Below are positions 9,030 through 20,363 of a stretch of 64,000 nt of DNA, one piece after another. The position numbers and the translations under genes were made by a program. The notes under the pieces are model-generated. The model was not told the DNA's origin. It saw only the letters and a program-made list of their open reading frames with translations, and made no database searches. Within the stretch, counting starts at the first letter, position 1; every line of letters starts with the position of its first letter. This stretch comes from Eucalyptus grandis (taxonomy: Eukaryota; Streptophyta; Magnoliopsida; Myrtales; Myrtaceae): positions 4,474,001-4,538,000 of the forward strand of contig NC_052617.1 of assembly GCF_016545825.1 (NCBI RefSeq), given 5' to 3'.

Positions 9030-12000
9030 TTCTTTTTTTCTTCCCCCTTTTTTGGAGCGGTGGGGGGCCTCTGTCATCAACTATCTTTTTTTTTTTTTTT
9101 TTTTTAAGGTTTCATCAACTGTCTTTTGTAGTTAGTTTAGTCGAATTTTCCGTTTCAGGGTTCTGATTTTGCAGCACTGTGAATCCTCTTTGGTTATTGC
9201 CTTTTCTTATTGGATTGACTTTAGTTGTCATAAAGAAAGTGGAGAGATGGTTTTCTTTTTGGCTCGTCCAATGTTGTACTCGTTATCTTCTCTTGTTCCT
9301 TCGGGAAGTGAAATTGTGCGAGAGAGAGAGAGAGAGAGACTGCGCACTGAATCTTTCATTTCGTTAGCTGTTTTGCTCCCTGTTTATGTTTCTTGTCGTC
9401 AGTTAAGGACATCAGGAAACCTTGAATTTTTTGCTTATTCTCGGTGTTTTTTTGGTGGGAAACTGGATGATTGGCTCTTTTGAAGTATCTACAAACAAAC
9501 TGTCACTAAATTTTAGTGTAAAATAATCCTCACATGGTACCAGCATTTCTTAAATGTACTTTTTCGGCTTTCTCTCCTTTCTGTCTTTGCTTTTCTCGAT
9601 TTAAAAGTATGGACCTTATTGACGAAGAAGACCTCCTCAACCCTCAAAATGGGTCATTTTCATTTATTTGTATCGTATCAACCACGATCAATGTATTGAA
9701 AATGATATATTATTGACTATTGCGTCGAATATACTCATTGACAAGATCTTTTTAAGCATTCCATTTTTCTTTGGCGAGAAGGATTGTCATTCGGGGATTT
9801 GTTGACTTAGGACTCGTTGCGAAGCTAAGGTTGATAATCATCATATCAGAGGAAGTTTTTACTTGGCCAGATCCCGGTACTCGAGAGAACAGCCCGAGTT
9901 TTCATCCAATTTTCACGCTTCCTAAGGTTAAATCCTTGAGTACAAGAATTTGACTTGGCATTGTTTAGGGTTCGCAATTCTTGATTCTTTGCAAGAACGA
10001 CAAAGCTCCTTTTCTCTTTACCAAAAAAAAAAAAGACAAAGCTCCTTTTCTAAAGCCATCAGTAAGCAAAAGCGGCCTTTCCAAGCTTTGAGGGGCTGAT
10101 GTTTTGAGGGGGTTGGGTTTCCTTTTCAAGAGGGTTTTCAGAATCTACCCGGCTGGTCTCTAGATAAAGAGATCATCTTCATCTGCAACTTCCCGCGGGG
10201 AGGAGGATAAAGGCGGTGTCACCAAACATAGGCGCTAGGGTTTGGTCCTGGTCTGTGCTTGCCAGCTCCTTTGTCGGGGCAGGTTAGAGGGAGAAAGAGA
10301 GAGGGAAAGAGAGAGAGAGAGAGGTGGCGATAGCTTTTGCTTTATCCCTACACACTTCGTGAAAGATTGAAAACGAGCAAACCAAACCCCACTTATCACC
10401 AAATTGGGCTGACTATTGCAGACCAATCAAGCCATCCATCTGTACTTTGATTTGTCTCTTCCTGCTTCCTTTCCTTCCCTTGATTGGAAAATGGGGACGG
10501 CCCGGTGCCCATACAGAAAGCAACTTGCGCAATGCAGGAGGTCCCCATCAATCTTTTCCTCTATCTCGTTCGCCCATACCAGTTTGTTTTTGGATCGTTT
10601 CTCTCGATGGAACCATCATGAGGTTCATCTCTTCTTCCTCCAAGCGATAAGCGATGGACGCATAGATGGGGTCGAGCCTGTTCCCAGTCTTTGCATTAAA
10701 ACTTCTCGTTGCGTTCATGACGCTTGTCTTCTTCCTCTCACGGCACGCAAACCGAAAAGTAGAAAAACCAGGCTTGTAATCTTATAAGTCCCTTTCTCTT
10801 GGTGGTATTCTGAACCTGAGTTTGGGATTGTTTGGGGATTTAGCTAATAGATCAATATAAAACATGACTCATGAGATCTTTTTAAGAAGTTGAAATTATA
10901 TGATTTTGTGAATCCTAATACAAAATTAGCTGACTTTTAATATTATCCATAACGGTCACCATTTCACTCATGGTTCTCATTTGGAGATTGGTCGATTTCA
11001 AACTTTTGATGCGTAAATTGTTTGAATTTGTTTGAATTGACTTTAATATTTTATTTAATATTTTAGGGAAAAACCGCGTGCTCCTTTGAAAATTGGTCTC
11101 GATTCCACTTATGAATCGTTTGTTAAAAAGGTTACTAAGAATCTCATAATTGAGATGACCCGATTACTCTCAATTTGAAATAAACAAAAAAACACCATCT
11201 CAATTCTCAACTCACCAAACACAAATCGTTGCCTTCATTTTCAACTCTTCTACCCACCACATGCCCAATAGTTCTCGGCCTCCTCCGTCCTCAATGACTA
11301 CCGTCATCAGATCGTGGCCTCCACCATTGTGGGTAGCTATCACCCTGCTCTTAGCCGCCGGTGCTCATCTTTTTCTCTTTTCTATGCATCGCTCCTCTTT
11401 TTTTGTATGTGTTTCACCGATTTTGATTCTTGTGAACAATCTTTCACCAAATGATATGTTTTCATTTTATTATAGGAGACTTGAATTCTGTGTTGAGCTT
11501 GGACATAAAATGTCAAATGTAAAGGGAAATTTCATTTCAACTTATATATATAACTCTGATATTAATACTTCAAAAATTAACCGCTTTTGAGCACAAATTA
11601 TACCGGAATCTTATCAATGATGTAATCTAGACACTAGTAGCTGGATAGTTTATGCTTCAAACTTAAATTATGCTAGAATTTAATCTATGACACAGCTTAT
11701 TTTAGGCGTAAAGTTGGAATCTAATCAACAGTAATACCATGGATAGAAAACACAAAGTTGGGATTTAATCAACGACGCTGGACTTGTGAAACAACACCGG
11801 AATCCAATCAACAATGTTGGACTGGATAGAGACGCATGCCGAAATTTAAGCAATGACGAGAATCTTAAAAACTACAGCTAAAATGAGATAAAGTAAAGAT
11901 AGTTGTATTATTTAGGGGGCTCTTCGTTAAATAGGCTATGGTATTTAGGGGTGTGCAACCGAACCTAGTATACTTGAGAACTGGATCGACTCACCTAGAA

Positions 12001-12060
12001 AATAGGGTTGAGAACCGGTTCCGAGTAATTATCCACCTAGGAATCAGTTCTCAAACCGGT
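9030..12060. other. AHL 3' UTR and long intergenic stretch
   Basis: After the AHL stop come poly-T tracts (about 9088-9105) and a short GA run (about 9319-9338). A short phrase (CAAAGCTCCTTTTC) is repeated on both sides of an A-run near 10021-10034. A GA-rich tract is at 10285-10322. Open frames at 9169-9483, 10416-10787 and 11261-11590 have no recognisable domains. From about 11945 a dispersed-repeat-like sequence with GAACCGGTTCC-type motifs begins. No gene could be supported. Confidence 0.4.
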
Positions 12061-12307
12061 TTTGGAATCGGTTCCAAAACCCTATTTTTCCCCTAATTTT
12101 TTTCTTACTCTTGTAGTCATGCGGCCTTTTTTCCTCTTAGCTCTTTCAAATGCACACAACACTCCTCCGTTGTTCCTCTTCCTTGCTCGCTTCCCTCCCT
12201 TGTTGGCTCACCATCGCACTATCCATCGCCGGCTTACCATCACATCGTCCATCGCCGGCTCCCTCTCGCACCATTCAATGGACAACATCTATTGCAGTCA
12301 AATTCTT

Positions 12308-12575
12308 ATGATTCGATTCATACTGTTGCAGAACCAACGTGGCAAGACTTGCCTTGCCAAGTACCACGTCCCCCTTGAAGACTTCGAGAAGCACAAGCTC
12401 GAGTATGAGGTACCGCCCCCCCCTCTCAATATTTTGCTTGTTCCCCATTTCTTGGGGCCGAATTGGCATTTTGCTTGGCTGTAATCTTTGTTTCTCTTAT
12501 GTGTGTGATTTGATGGATTTCTAGATTCGTCAGTTAGTGGTAAATAGAAATCCCAAGTTCACCAATTTTATTGAG
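12308..12575 (+). pseudogene. AP2S: AP-2 adaptor sigma subunit gene fragment (exons 1 and 2 only)
   Basis: The full protein is the small sigma subunit of the AP-2 clathrin adaptor at the plasma membrane, about 142 residues. Here exon 12308-12409 starts with ATG and reads MIRFILLQN, QRGKTCLAKYHVPLEDFEKH, KLEYEV-like sequence up to a GT donor. After a 115-bp intron with an AG acceptor, exon 12525-12575 reads IRQLVVNRNPKFTNFIE and again meets GT. Both blocks match the first 51 residues of AP-2 sigma, with a few changes (the usual RQGKTRLAKYYVPLEDSEKH and HRLVVNRDPKFTNF). The exons for the remaining two thirds are not found downstream. Retention of the intron shows copying at DNA level, not through mRNA. 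The flanks (from about 11945 and to about 12975) look like dispersed repeat, so transduplication by a transposon is a reasonable inference. Confidence 0.75.
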
Positions 12576-14509
12576 GTTTGGAATCTTCGATTTTTTTTTT
12601 ATCTCAAATTTGTTAGGCTCTTTTGTGCAAATGAGCCGTTAGTGTGCGTTATACGGATTGTTCCCATTGATTATTTTGTCAATTGGTGAATCTTCGCTCA
12701 GCCACTCCAAAATTTGGTGTCAACCTCAACTTCCCCTAAAAATGTTCTCGCTTATTAATGTACAATTTAAGACCATATAGAATATCGAGCAATTACAAAA
12801 CAGGTTCTAATGGAAACAGAGTTGACCTTGAAACTGGATAGAAAAAATATGGTGGTTTGAATACAGAGTCTAATACAAAAAGGGTCGGATAGAGGGTCCA
12901 AAAAAGGATAATATATTATAACAGAGTTGGGCACAGGGCCCAAGTCTGGACCCTCCCCACCCTAGATTCGATCGCCCCTAGTGGTATTTATAAGATGGAT
13001 TGGTAACCATCGGTCGGTTTCCTTTCCTTGGGCATTACTCTTAGCATTCTCCACATTTTTCATTTCTTCTTAACACCCTTATCCATAAGCAATTGTTTTA
13101 ATGACTTATTGATTATACTTGCATAACTTGCTCATCAAGTAAATAATGGCTCTCTATTTTTATGCATATTTCTTGTAGTAGTTATTCTTGCTTATGCTCT
13201 AATTTCACTTAATCTTCAAATATAGTGCACTATCCCCATAGTCTAACACGTGGCAATCAGTTACTTGGCCATCAACTCTAGAATTTGCTTCTAGAATTCC
13301 ATCGAGACTCAACCTAAATAGCCTCCACGGAAGTTGTTTGCCCTCGACTTTATGAACAAAATGGGGCATTTCACATATTATCCCTTCGTGACCAGCATGT
13401 GATATTAGGGGTAATTTTGGGTGTCAACAATATGCTATGTGATGTACTCCATGGACAGCCTTGGTCGTTAGAGATCACTAGCCACCATGCGTGACCTCGG
13501 TCAAGGTTGTCCATGGCCGTGATGGTCATCCATGGCCGGCTGCCTTGACTTAAGGGAGGGGGGCAGGGGGATGACGATATAGACTGGCAGGGTGGAGGAT
13601 GGCTTAGTATTGGTGACGCAGATGGCAACTGAAGGTGGTTTGTAGCGTACAGGAGCGGCGTAAATTGGTTAGACTAGGAGGGTCGAATTTTCTAAGTAGG
13701 GTCTGCTTTGGAAGGTTGAGGAGTTCAGAAGATGAGCAGGGCTAATTTGAGAAGAGAAGTGGGTGATCTTGTAAGTAAATCTAAGTCTCAAATTAATGGG
13801 GGATGCAATTTGGTGTCTCGCGCGAAAACACAAGATGCAAAATGGTATATTATAAAAAGTAGACGATGAAAGTCGCGTTGATGTTAAAAGTGACGATCGT
13901 GTCTAGGTTTTTCCGATTGTTAATTTTTAAATCTTGCGCCGTGCACGCTTTCCCTTTTTGTCTGTTCCATACGAAGAAACTCAAGACTTTCAAAATCTGT
14001 ATTTGGATTAGTTGGTAAGTCTTTCATAGTTCTCATAAATTAGATAATAATTTCGAAATTTGGTAGGAAAATTGAAAAGTTACTTTTGAGCTTGTTCAAG
14101 AAGACAAAACAACGAACACTACTCTCGATGCATTATTCGGCATCGCTCCAGGACAAAACGACATGCTTTTTGGGGTAAAAACGAAAGCTATTGGAAGACC
14201 AAGACTTGTAGAGCGTTTGTTAAGTCTTTGACATTTACACTGCTTAAGATTTATTCATCAATCTGCGTCTAGCAATTAAGAAATCGTTTTTATTATGTGC
14301 GTTTAGACAAATACGGAAAGGAATCATGATTGCATTTGGAGACGGAATGGACATTCCAAATTGGAACGCCCGCCCGAACACGATGGTAAGGGATTCACGT
14401 GTCCTTGACTAAGCAAAATTTAGATGAATGATTCATGAGGCATGGCTCTACACGCAACCTCAGACATTTGAACCCAATGATTTGAATTCTGGTCAGTTGT
14501 GTGAAAGCT
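12576..14509. other. Intergenic stretch, repeat-like at its left end
   Basis: About 12576-12975 probably belongs to the repeat surrounding the AP-2 sigma fragment. The rest has no supported gene; the frame at 13371-13628 (-) has no recognisable domain. No RNA gene was seen. Confidence 0.35.
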
Positions 14510-15380
14510 AATATGAGCACCTAGAGGGGGTGAATAGGTGCAAAAAAAAATTTCCCGAGAGAAGTGTGCAATTCTAATCAACAATAGATTATGAAAAGGA
14601 AATTAGACTCTTGTAAACAAATTGAGTTACGATCAAAATAAAAGAGTATAGGGAAGATAATATGAACACAGGGTTTATAGTGGTTCGGCTTAATCCAAGC
14701 CTATGTCACTCTTCCGCACTGACAGCCTACTGACTAGATTTCACTCTAAATCAAAAGAGTTATTATAGTGAAGCTCTTCATTGATTCCACAGTGTAGAGA
14801 CTCTGCTACACCTCCTTAAGGTCTCACAAAGATATAAACTCTCTTTTGAGTACAAGATTTCGCTCAACAATTGAATTGACTACAAGGAGCTTCAGACTTT
14901 GAATTCTTCCATCGCGCACACACTCGAACAACTAGAACATCTTCCTGGACAAAATCAATTAAGAAGATTTCGAGTTATTTAAGGAATATGACGATAGCCC
15001 ACCAATCATGTTCGCTCATACAATCAGGATCTAGGTTTCCATAAATAGAACATTCCAAGTATACTTTGTCAATCAACGGATCCAAAATCCCCGAATCAAT
15101 CTTAATTTGAATAAGGGATTCCGACATGCTATATCCAGCCAAGAGATTTTCTTCAGTCGATAGAATCAAATCCTCAACGAAATACTTAGTTTTGGATAAG
15201 CCTTCTTCGACGGTCTAGAAACTGTCAATGATGGTAGACTTTGAGTCTTGAGTTTGGTAGTCCGAAAGTCTTCAAATTTGATGGAAGAGTTTGCAAGTCT
15301 TCAAACTAGACTGATAGAAACGTTTTGTCAACTTCAAAACACTCAAGAAGTTTTGTCCAACAGGTTGTGTTTTAAGAGAA
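14510..15380. repeat. Probable dispersed repeat (transposon remnant)
   Basis: The segment opens with GAGCACCTAGAGGGGGTGAA and continues through TTTATAGTGGTTCGGCTTAA and TACACCTCCTTAAGGTCTCA. I recall these phrases as recurring in many plant genomes as part of a dispersed element. No coding capacity remains, and neither terminal repeats nor a target duplication could be fixed. The borders given are approximate and the class is not assigned. Confidence 0.4.
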
Positions 15381-15485
15381 TGTTTGTCTTGAGTTGATAA
15401 AAAAAGAAAAGAAAAAGAAAAATATTAATATGTATAGATTAATACAAAAATTCAAAACTATATTTATTATGACATAAATACCATG

Positions 15486-15489
<4 letters not shown>

Positions 15490-15517
<28 letters not shown>

Positions 15518-15704
15518 GACCTGTGGAACCCGCGCACGGCCGGCAAATGCAGAAACCCCGGGAGGCAACGCAGACCACCACCCACGCACCCCGGGTAAGA
15601 TCACCAAGCAGCACTTCAGCCCCCCTGCTTCGCAGGGGATTCGAAACTGGGACCTCCGCGATGGAGTCCAGCAGCCCTACCATCCACGCTGCCACGATGG
15701 GCGG
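15490..15704 (-). mobile_element. tRNA-derived SINE with poly(A) tail and 11-bp target-site duplication
   Basis: On the minus strand the element begins near 15704 and ends in an A-run (T-run of about 29 at 15489-15517 on the plus strand). Perfect direct repeats TACCATGAACT flank it at 15479-15489 and 15705-15715. The head is tRNA-like: an A-box-like GTGGCAGCGTGGATGG (about 15680-15695) and a B-box-like GTTTCGAATCC (15637-15647), close to the consensus GGTTCGANTCC. These pol III promoter boxes, a 3' A-tail and a TSD are the defining marks of a SINE mobilised by LINE machinery. The perfect TSD suggests a fairly recent insertion. Its body is GC-rich compared with the A/T-rich flanks. Confidence 0.85.
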
Positions 15705-15715
15705 TACCATGAACT

Positions 15716-16509
15716 CTTTTTTAGTATCACTAAAATCCCCAAGTTTTTGTTCATATCTTAAAAGATTTCAAAATTATACGTGTATGACAAATTTATCTCG
15801 AAACATACGTGCATGATATAGATTATTAAAGTAGATAAGTTTGAGGTTTCTTGTGACATAAAAAAGAAAAAGAAAAAGAGAAGATATTTTGGTTATAGTT
15901 GACATAATTTGTGATTTTTTTGTAGCATTTGCTCATATATATAAAAAGATATTAGTGAATAAGTAAAATAAGAAATGCTTATATTTGATCACTGTCGGTA
16001 TCAGCCGCAAAGATAGGCTACTAGTAAATTAATTTAATAGAAAAATTTGGGTTGACACTCTGCCCTTCGGGACTTTAGTTGCTGTTGCTTTGTTAGACAA
16101 ATGTCCGCAACGCATGGGATGCTGTGGGCCTGTGGCGATCCGACTTTTGTCGTGCCTTCGTAGCTCCGAACATCTTGTTATATTCTTTTAAGGATGGAGC
16201 ACATGGAAGGACACTAGACGGTATTGACACGGTGAAAACACGGATTAATCATTGAGTGAAAACTCTCGTAGAAACACGGATTGAACAAATCTCGAAGCTC
16301 GAACAGTTTTTCCAATGCTCACTTAAGAAGCTTAACTCTCCCGCAAGGAATATGAGAAAAGAATGATCTTATTTTTCATTCGCCCGACATCGCAGTCCCG
16401 TTAAATTCTTTCGATTAAGAACAAAGTTGTCGTAATCACAGTTAAAGTGTGAAAGATTATTATTACAAAAAGAGTAATAGCCAAACTCGTAATCCGAAAA
16501 CTATTTAAT
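15716..16509. other. Intergenic stretch, nothing recognised
   Basis: A/T-rich DNA between the SINE and a foldback element. It includes sequence of the type GACAAATTTATCTC that also appears in other A/T-rich repeats in this window. No gene or RNA was identified. Confidence 0.4.
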
Positions 16510-17530
16510 TGTAGACTCCGTTTGTTTCACGAAGAAATTTTTTTATAAGAAATATTTTTCTTATTCTTCAGCATTTGGATCACTTAAGAAAACGAGTTAA
16601 TGAAAGATGTTTTTTAAGTTAATGGAAAAGTTTTCTCGTAGCAAAAATTGAATTTAAGGAAATGATTTTCTCTTTTAAAAAATCAAAAATCATTTTCCAA
16701 AATATGACTAAGTATCAGCTCTTGAGCCAAAACTCTATACTTGAGTACAAGAATTCCAATGCTCATTCTGGTAGAAAGGTCGAGTCCCCAGTGCTTGTGC
16801 CCTGGTCCATAGTGGTTGGGCCTTGAACCCTAGCACCCATGCTCGGGTCCTTGACTTCCGAGCTTGGTCCATCAAGATTGGGCCTAGGTCTCTAGGGTCC
16901 CCCAGGTCTGCTCCCCAGTGCATCAATGCTAGACTTAGGCTTAGTCATTGGGGACCGGGGCTTGGCCTTGATGGACTCAAGCACGGGCATCGAGATGTCG
17001 GGCCTAACCTCAATGGACCCGAGTCTAGAAGCAAGGGAACTAGTCTCGGGTGTCAAGTTGGGAGCCCGGCCTCGATGGACCCAAGTGTGAGCACTCCAAG
17101 CCCAACCTCAATTGACTTAGGTTTAGGTGTCGAGGTCCTAGTCTCGGGTGCTGGAGTCGAGGGTTGGCCTCAATGGACCCAGGCCTAGGCACTAAGGACC
17201 TAAGCTCGGTCTCTATACACCTAGGCTAGTGAGCTAGGGAGCTAGGGAGCTAGGACATGCATAATGGACTCAAGACCGATGCCCATGCTTTTGCTTGGGA
17301 GCCGGAATTCGAGCTTGGGACCCTGGTGCCCATGTCGGGTTATCTGGCTACTCATGCACAAGTCACTAAAGCTTGAATAATGTAAGTCTATTTAAGAAAA
17401 TAGATTTTTATTTCCAAGTGAGAGAAAATATTTTTCATTTTATTTTCAAGTTTTAACTAAACACTACAAAAATATTGTCGTTTTCCTAAAAAATGACTCA
17501 TTGGAAATCATTTTCTAGAGATTGTCACAT
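16510..17530. mobile_element. Foldback-like element carrying a GC-rich minisatellite core
   Basis: The left end (from about 16512, GACTCCGTTTGTTTCACG) and the right end (to about 17530) are A/T-rich, with recurring AAAATGATTTTC/GAAAATCATTTT blocks in opposite orientations. Between them, about 16740-17345 is a degenerate tandem array: variants of GGACCCAAGCCTAGGCAC, CTCGGGTGC and GGCCTCGATGGACCC recur at roughly 40-60 base spacing. Frames inside (for example 16823-17188) arise from the repeat and are not genes. The element at 34058-35134 carries the same kind of core. Exact ends and target duplication were not found. Confidence 0.5.
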
Positions 17531-20363
17531 TTTCCATGTATCAAATGGAGCCATAGATACAAATCAAAATTTATCAATAAATCCATCGGATCACGCTTCA
17601 TATTTTATATTGGGGACATTGGTTCTCGCATTTGTGGATCCCGGAGGCTTGAAAGAATCAATCTAGCCCACCAGAAACGAACTTTCGAAGTCAAGGGTTA
17701 CGACATGGGCATGCGCGTTATACTTGAAATTCAAGCATTTCGTGAATCGATTTCAACTGCCACGGATGTCATGTGGGAAATGATGGTCACTCCACGATCG
17801 GTAGACACCTTATAAGCACGGTTCATGCAAATCCAACTACGTTGGTCTTTGTTTCGACTTGGGCAATGGTCCCCCCACGCGAACTGCAAATGAGTCGTGC
17901 CTATGTATGGCGGACAGACACGACCGAGTCGACATGTGCACGAACGTATAATGCCGGGATAGGCACGCCCACCCAAAGAACAGCATGAGGCATTAGATAG
18001 GAGGATGCACAGAACATGCGCCGTAACGTCATCACTGTTTCCGCCATGCGCGGGTTCTTTTCATTTGCTCTTCTTTCGGCTTGCTCCTCTTTTGGCAAGC
18101 AGGCCACCCGACTGCAAACCCTTGTTTGTGTTATCAAGATACTCTCCTCCGTGTCAAAAATAGGTTTAAAAATCCACTTTTCTATTCTTTTCCTGGATGA
18201 TGCAAGAATCTTTCTTTATTAGGCTAAACTTTGGTAAAATCCCAGTTAAAATGTAATTGCAATCTCTTGAGCAGAGAAGGAAAACGTTGTGATTCTAGCT
18301 TAGATCGTTTTAATTTTACCTTGAATTGATCCAATGAGACACATTCAACTAAAGAGCGATCTTTTAGGATTGGCCGTTGCATGTCGCATCAACCCAGCTA
18401 TCCTAAGCATTCAATCAAGGTTTACGTCATTGAAAGCTTCAACAACTTGTAATGCCATCATCTCTCTACAACAGTTTTATGTTGATTTGACACTTTTGGA
18501 CAATAATTTGACCAAGTATTAATTCCCATGGAGCCCTATCTTTCATTTGATTTTGGGCTATATATTCCTATGCATTATACCTCCTATCGGTAAATTACGA
18601 ATTATGGAATAACCCGCTCGACAAATTTAACTGACTATAAGTATGGTCCTATCTATGTTCATAACCCACCAATTAGAAGAGTAAGAAAAAGGATTGAGGA
18701 AGATACGACCTTTTTTACTTTTACATACCTATAGTGGCTGTGTAACTTCGATTTTGTTACCAACATTAACGTCATTTGCCTCTGCAAAAAAGTAAAAGAA
18801 GACCCACATTGGTACAGAAATGGACCAAGCTCACACAGTAAAAGTACACTGGATCTACTCTCTGTTGGCATAGGAATAAGTCACCCTAGCTTCAGAAATT
18901 TCCTGAAACGGGCTTGTCTTTCTATGCATGCGGGCGTCATAGATATGCTCGACCTTCCATTATTGAATTCGCCAGTCCAATCAAATAATGCACACCGATC
19001 TAGAAGTATGGCCACATGCAGGAACTGGCCATTCGATGTCCATTCTCCATCTAGATCGAGTCAAAGACAAATCTTCATTCGCACGTGGAGGACTTGAATT
19101 GCTCGCCGGAGGCAAAGAAGACGGAAATTCCAAAGTCGTCCATGGCAGGCCATGGGTTCTTTTCAGAGTTCAGACCCACACAGTGATTTGGCAGCAGACG
19201 GGGAAGTTCTTCACGTGCATGCATGGCCCGTTCTTGGCGGTGCACTACCTGGTCACGAGCATCCCCTAGTGCAATCCCTAGAGATCGCTACGGTTTTGTC
19301 GGTTTGTCGGTTCGTCCTCCTCGATTAAGATCTGAATTCGATTCGCACACTGTTGTCTTCTTAAGTCCAACTCGAGAAGCCCGGAGCTAATGCCATTTTG
19401 AAGATCATTAAGAATGCCGTGCTCATAGGGAGTCCGCACACGTGTTTGTTTGGACAGAAGGAAGGTGCGAAGTTAGCAGGTTTGGTTTGGTTTGGTTTGG
19501 CGGTGGTTGGACCGATCCGCCTCATTTACTGTCCCTCTTTTTTTGGGTCGGCTGTCCCTTCTTTTGACTCTTAAGTTTTCCCCCACCTTCTTTCGGTTTC
19601 TAAGGCCGCTATTCATGATCTTAACGTCGGCTGTGGGTCGTCAAAGACTTGGGAAGATTTCCCTTCTTGATCTGCATAGGTACTCGCACACGCATCTTAA
19701 CTTTGGCACCCGATAGGAGGCGGCAATGGTCGCAACTCACATGTCGTGACATAATTTTTCATCTCAGCTGAAGTCACCAGTAACAACCTAGTTAAGGTCA
19801 ACCTCAATCTCGATGTTGGTTCAGGCATCTCGACACTATCAATTTGGACGGGCGCGGTATTTGCGTGAATCTTTTCATACTCCAAGACCAACCTTGGCCG
19901 AACGGTGGAACCCATCGGAAAAATGAGACTAATGGTTCAGATCAATAGGTAAGTACCAAGACATTTCATTCTGGGGATACGAAAAATACTTTACTTGCAC
20001 CATAATGAAACTTGCTAAAATTCACCAAATCTTTAAGATCAATAGGTAAGTACCAAGACATTTCATTCTGAGCAGACAGCACCTACTCGCAATTAACTCC
20101 AGATCTTATCCATCATGCCCACACAGATTCATTGTTGAGAGCAAAGCTCCTCTATGCACTATCTTGATCTCATGACCTTCCCAATTTTAAAATCGAAACG
20201 GATTTTCAAAAAATAAAAGTGAGCTGCAAAAGGCCGAGTATATGCAAAATGGTGATTTTACTCATATTTACCAAGACATGACCAGCCAAAAGGATTACAC
20301 TTTCAGATAAACCTTCCCCAGAACTTTTATTTACCCACCCTCTATCCTAAGTATTTAAAAGGC
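17531..20363. other. Intergenic stretch, downstream flank of the deubiquitinase gene
   Basis: No gene could be supported; frames at 17522-17815 and 18988-19269 have no recognisable domains. The last few hundred bases are the likely 3' UTR/terminator side of the minus-strand UBP gene, and include the 35-bp direct repeat listed separately. Confidence 0.4.
19939..20070. repeat. Perfect 35-bp direct repeat, 97-bp period
   Basis: The 35 bases at 19939-19973 (beginning AGATCAATAGGTAAGTACCA) recur identically at 20036-20070. They lie 300-425 bases downstream of the UBP stop codon on the minus strand, so they may fall in its 3' UTR. No function is claimed. Confidence 0.8.

Noticed and set aside
16823..17188. 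121-codon frame in the minisatellite core
   Set aside because: The apparent protein repeats follow the DNA tandem repeat and similar frames occur on both strands.
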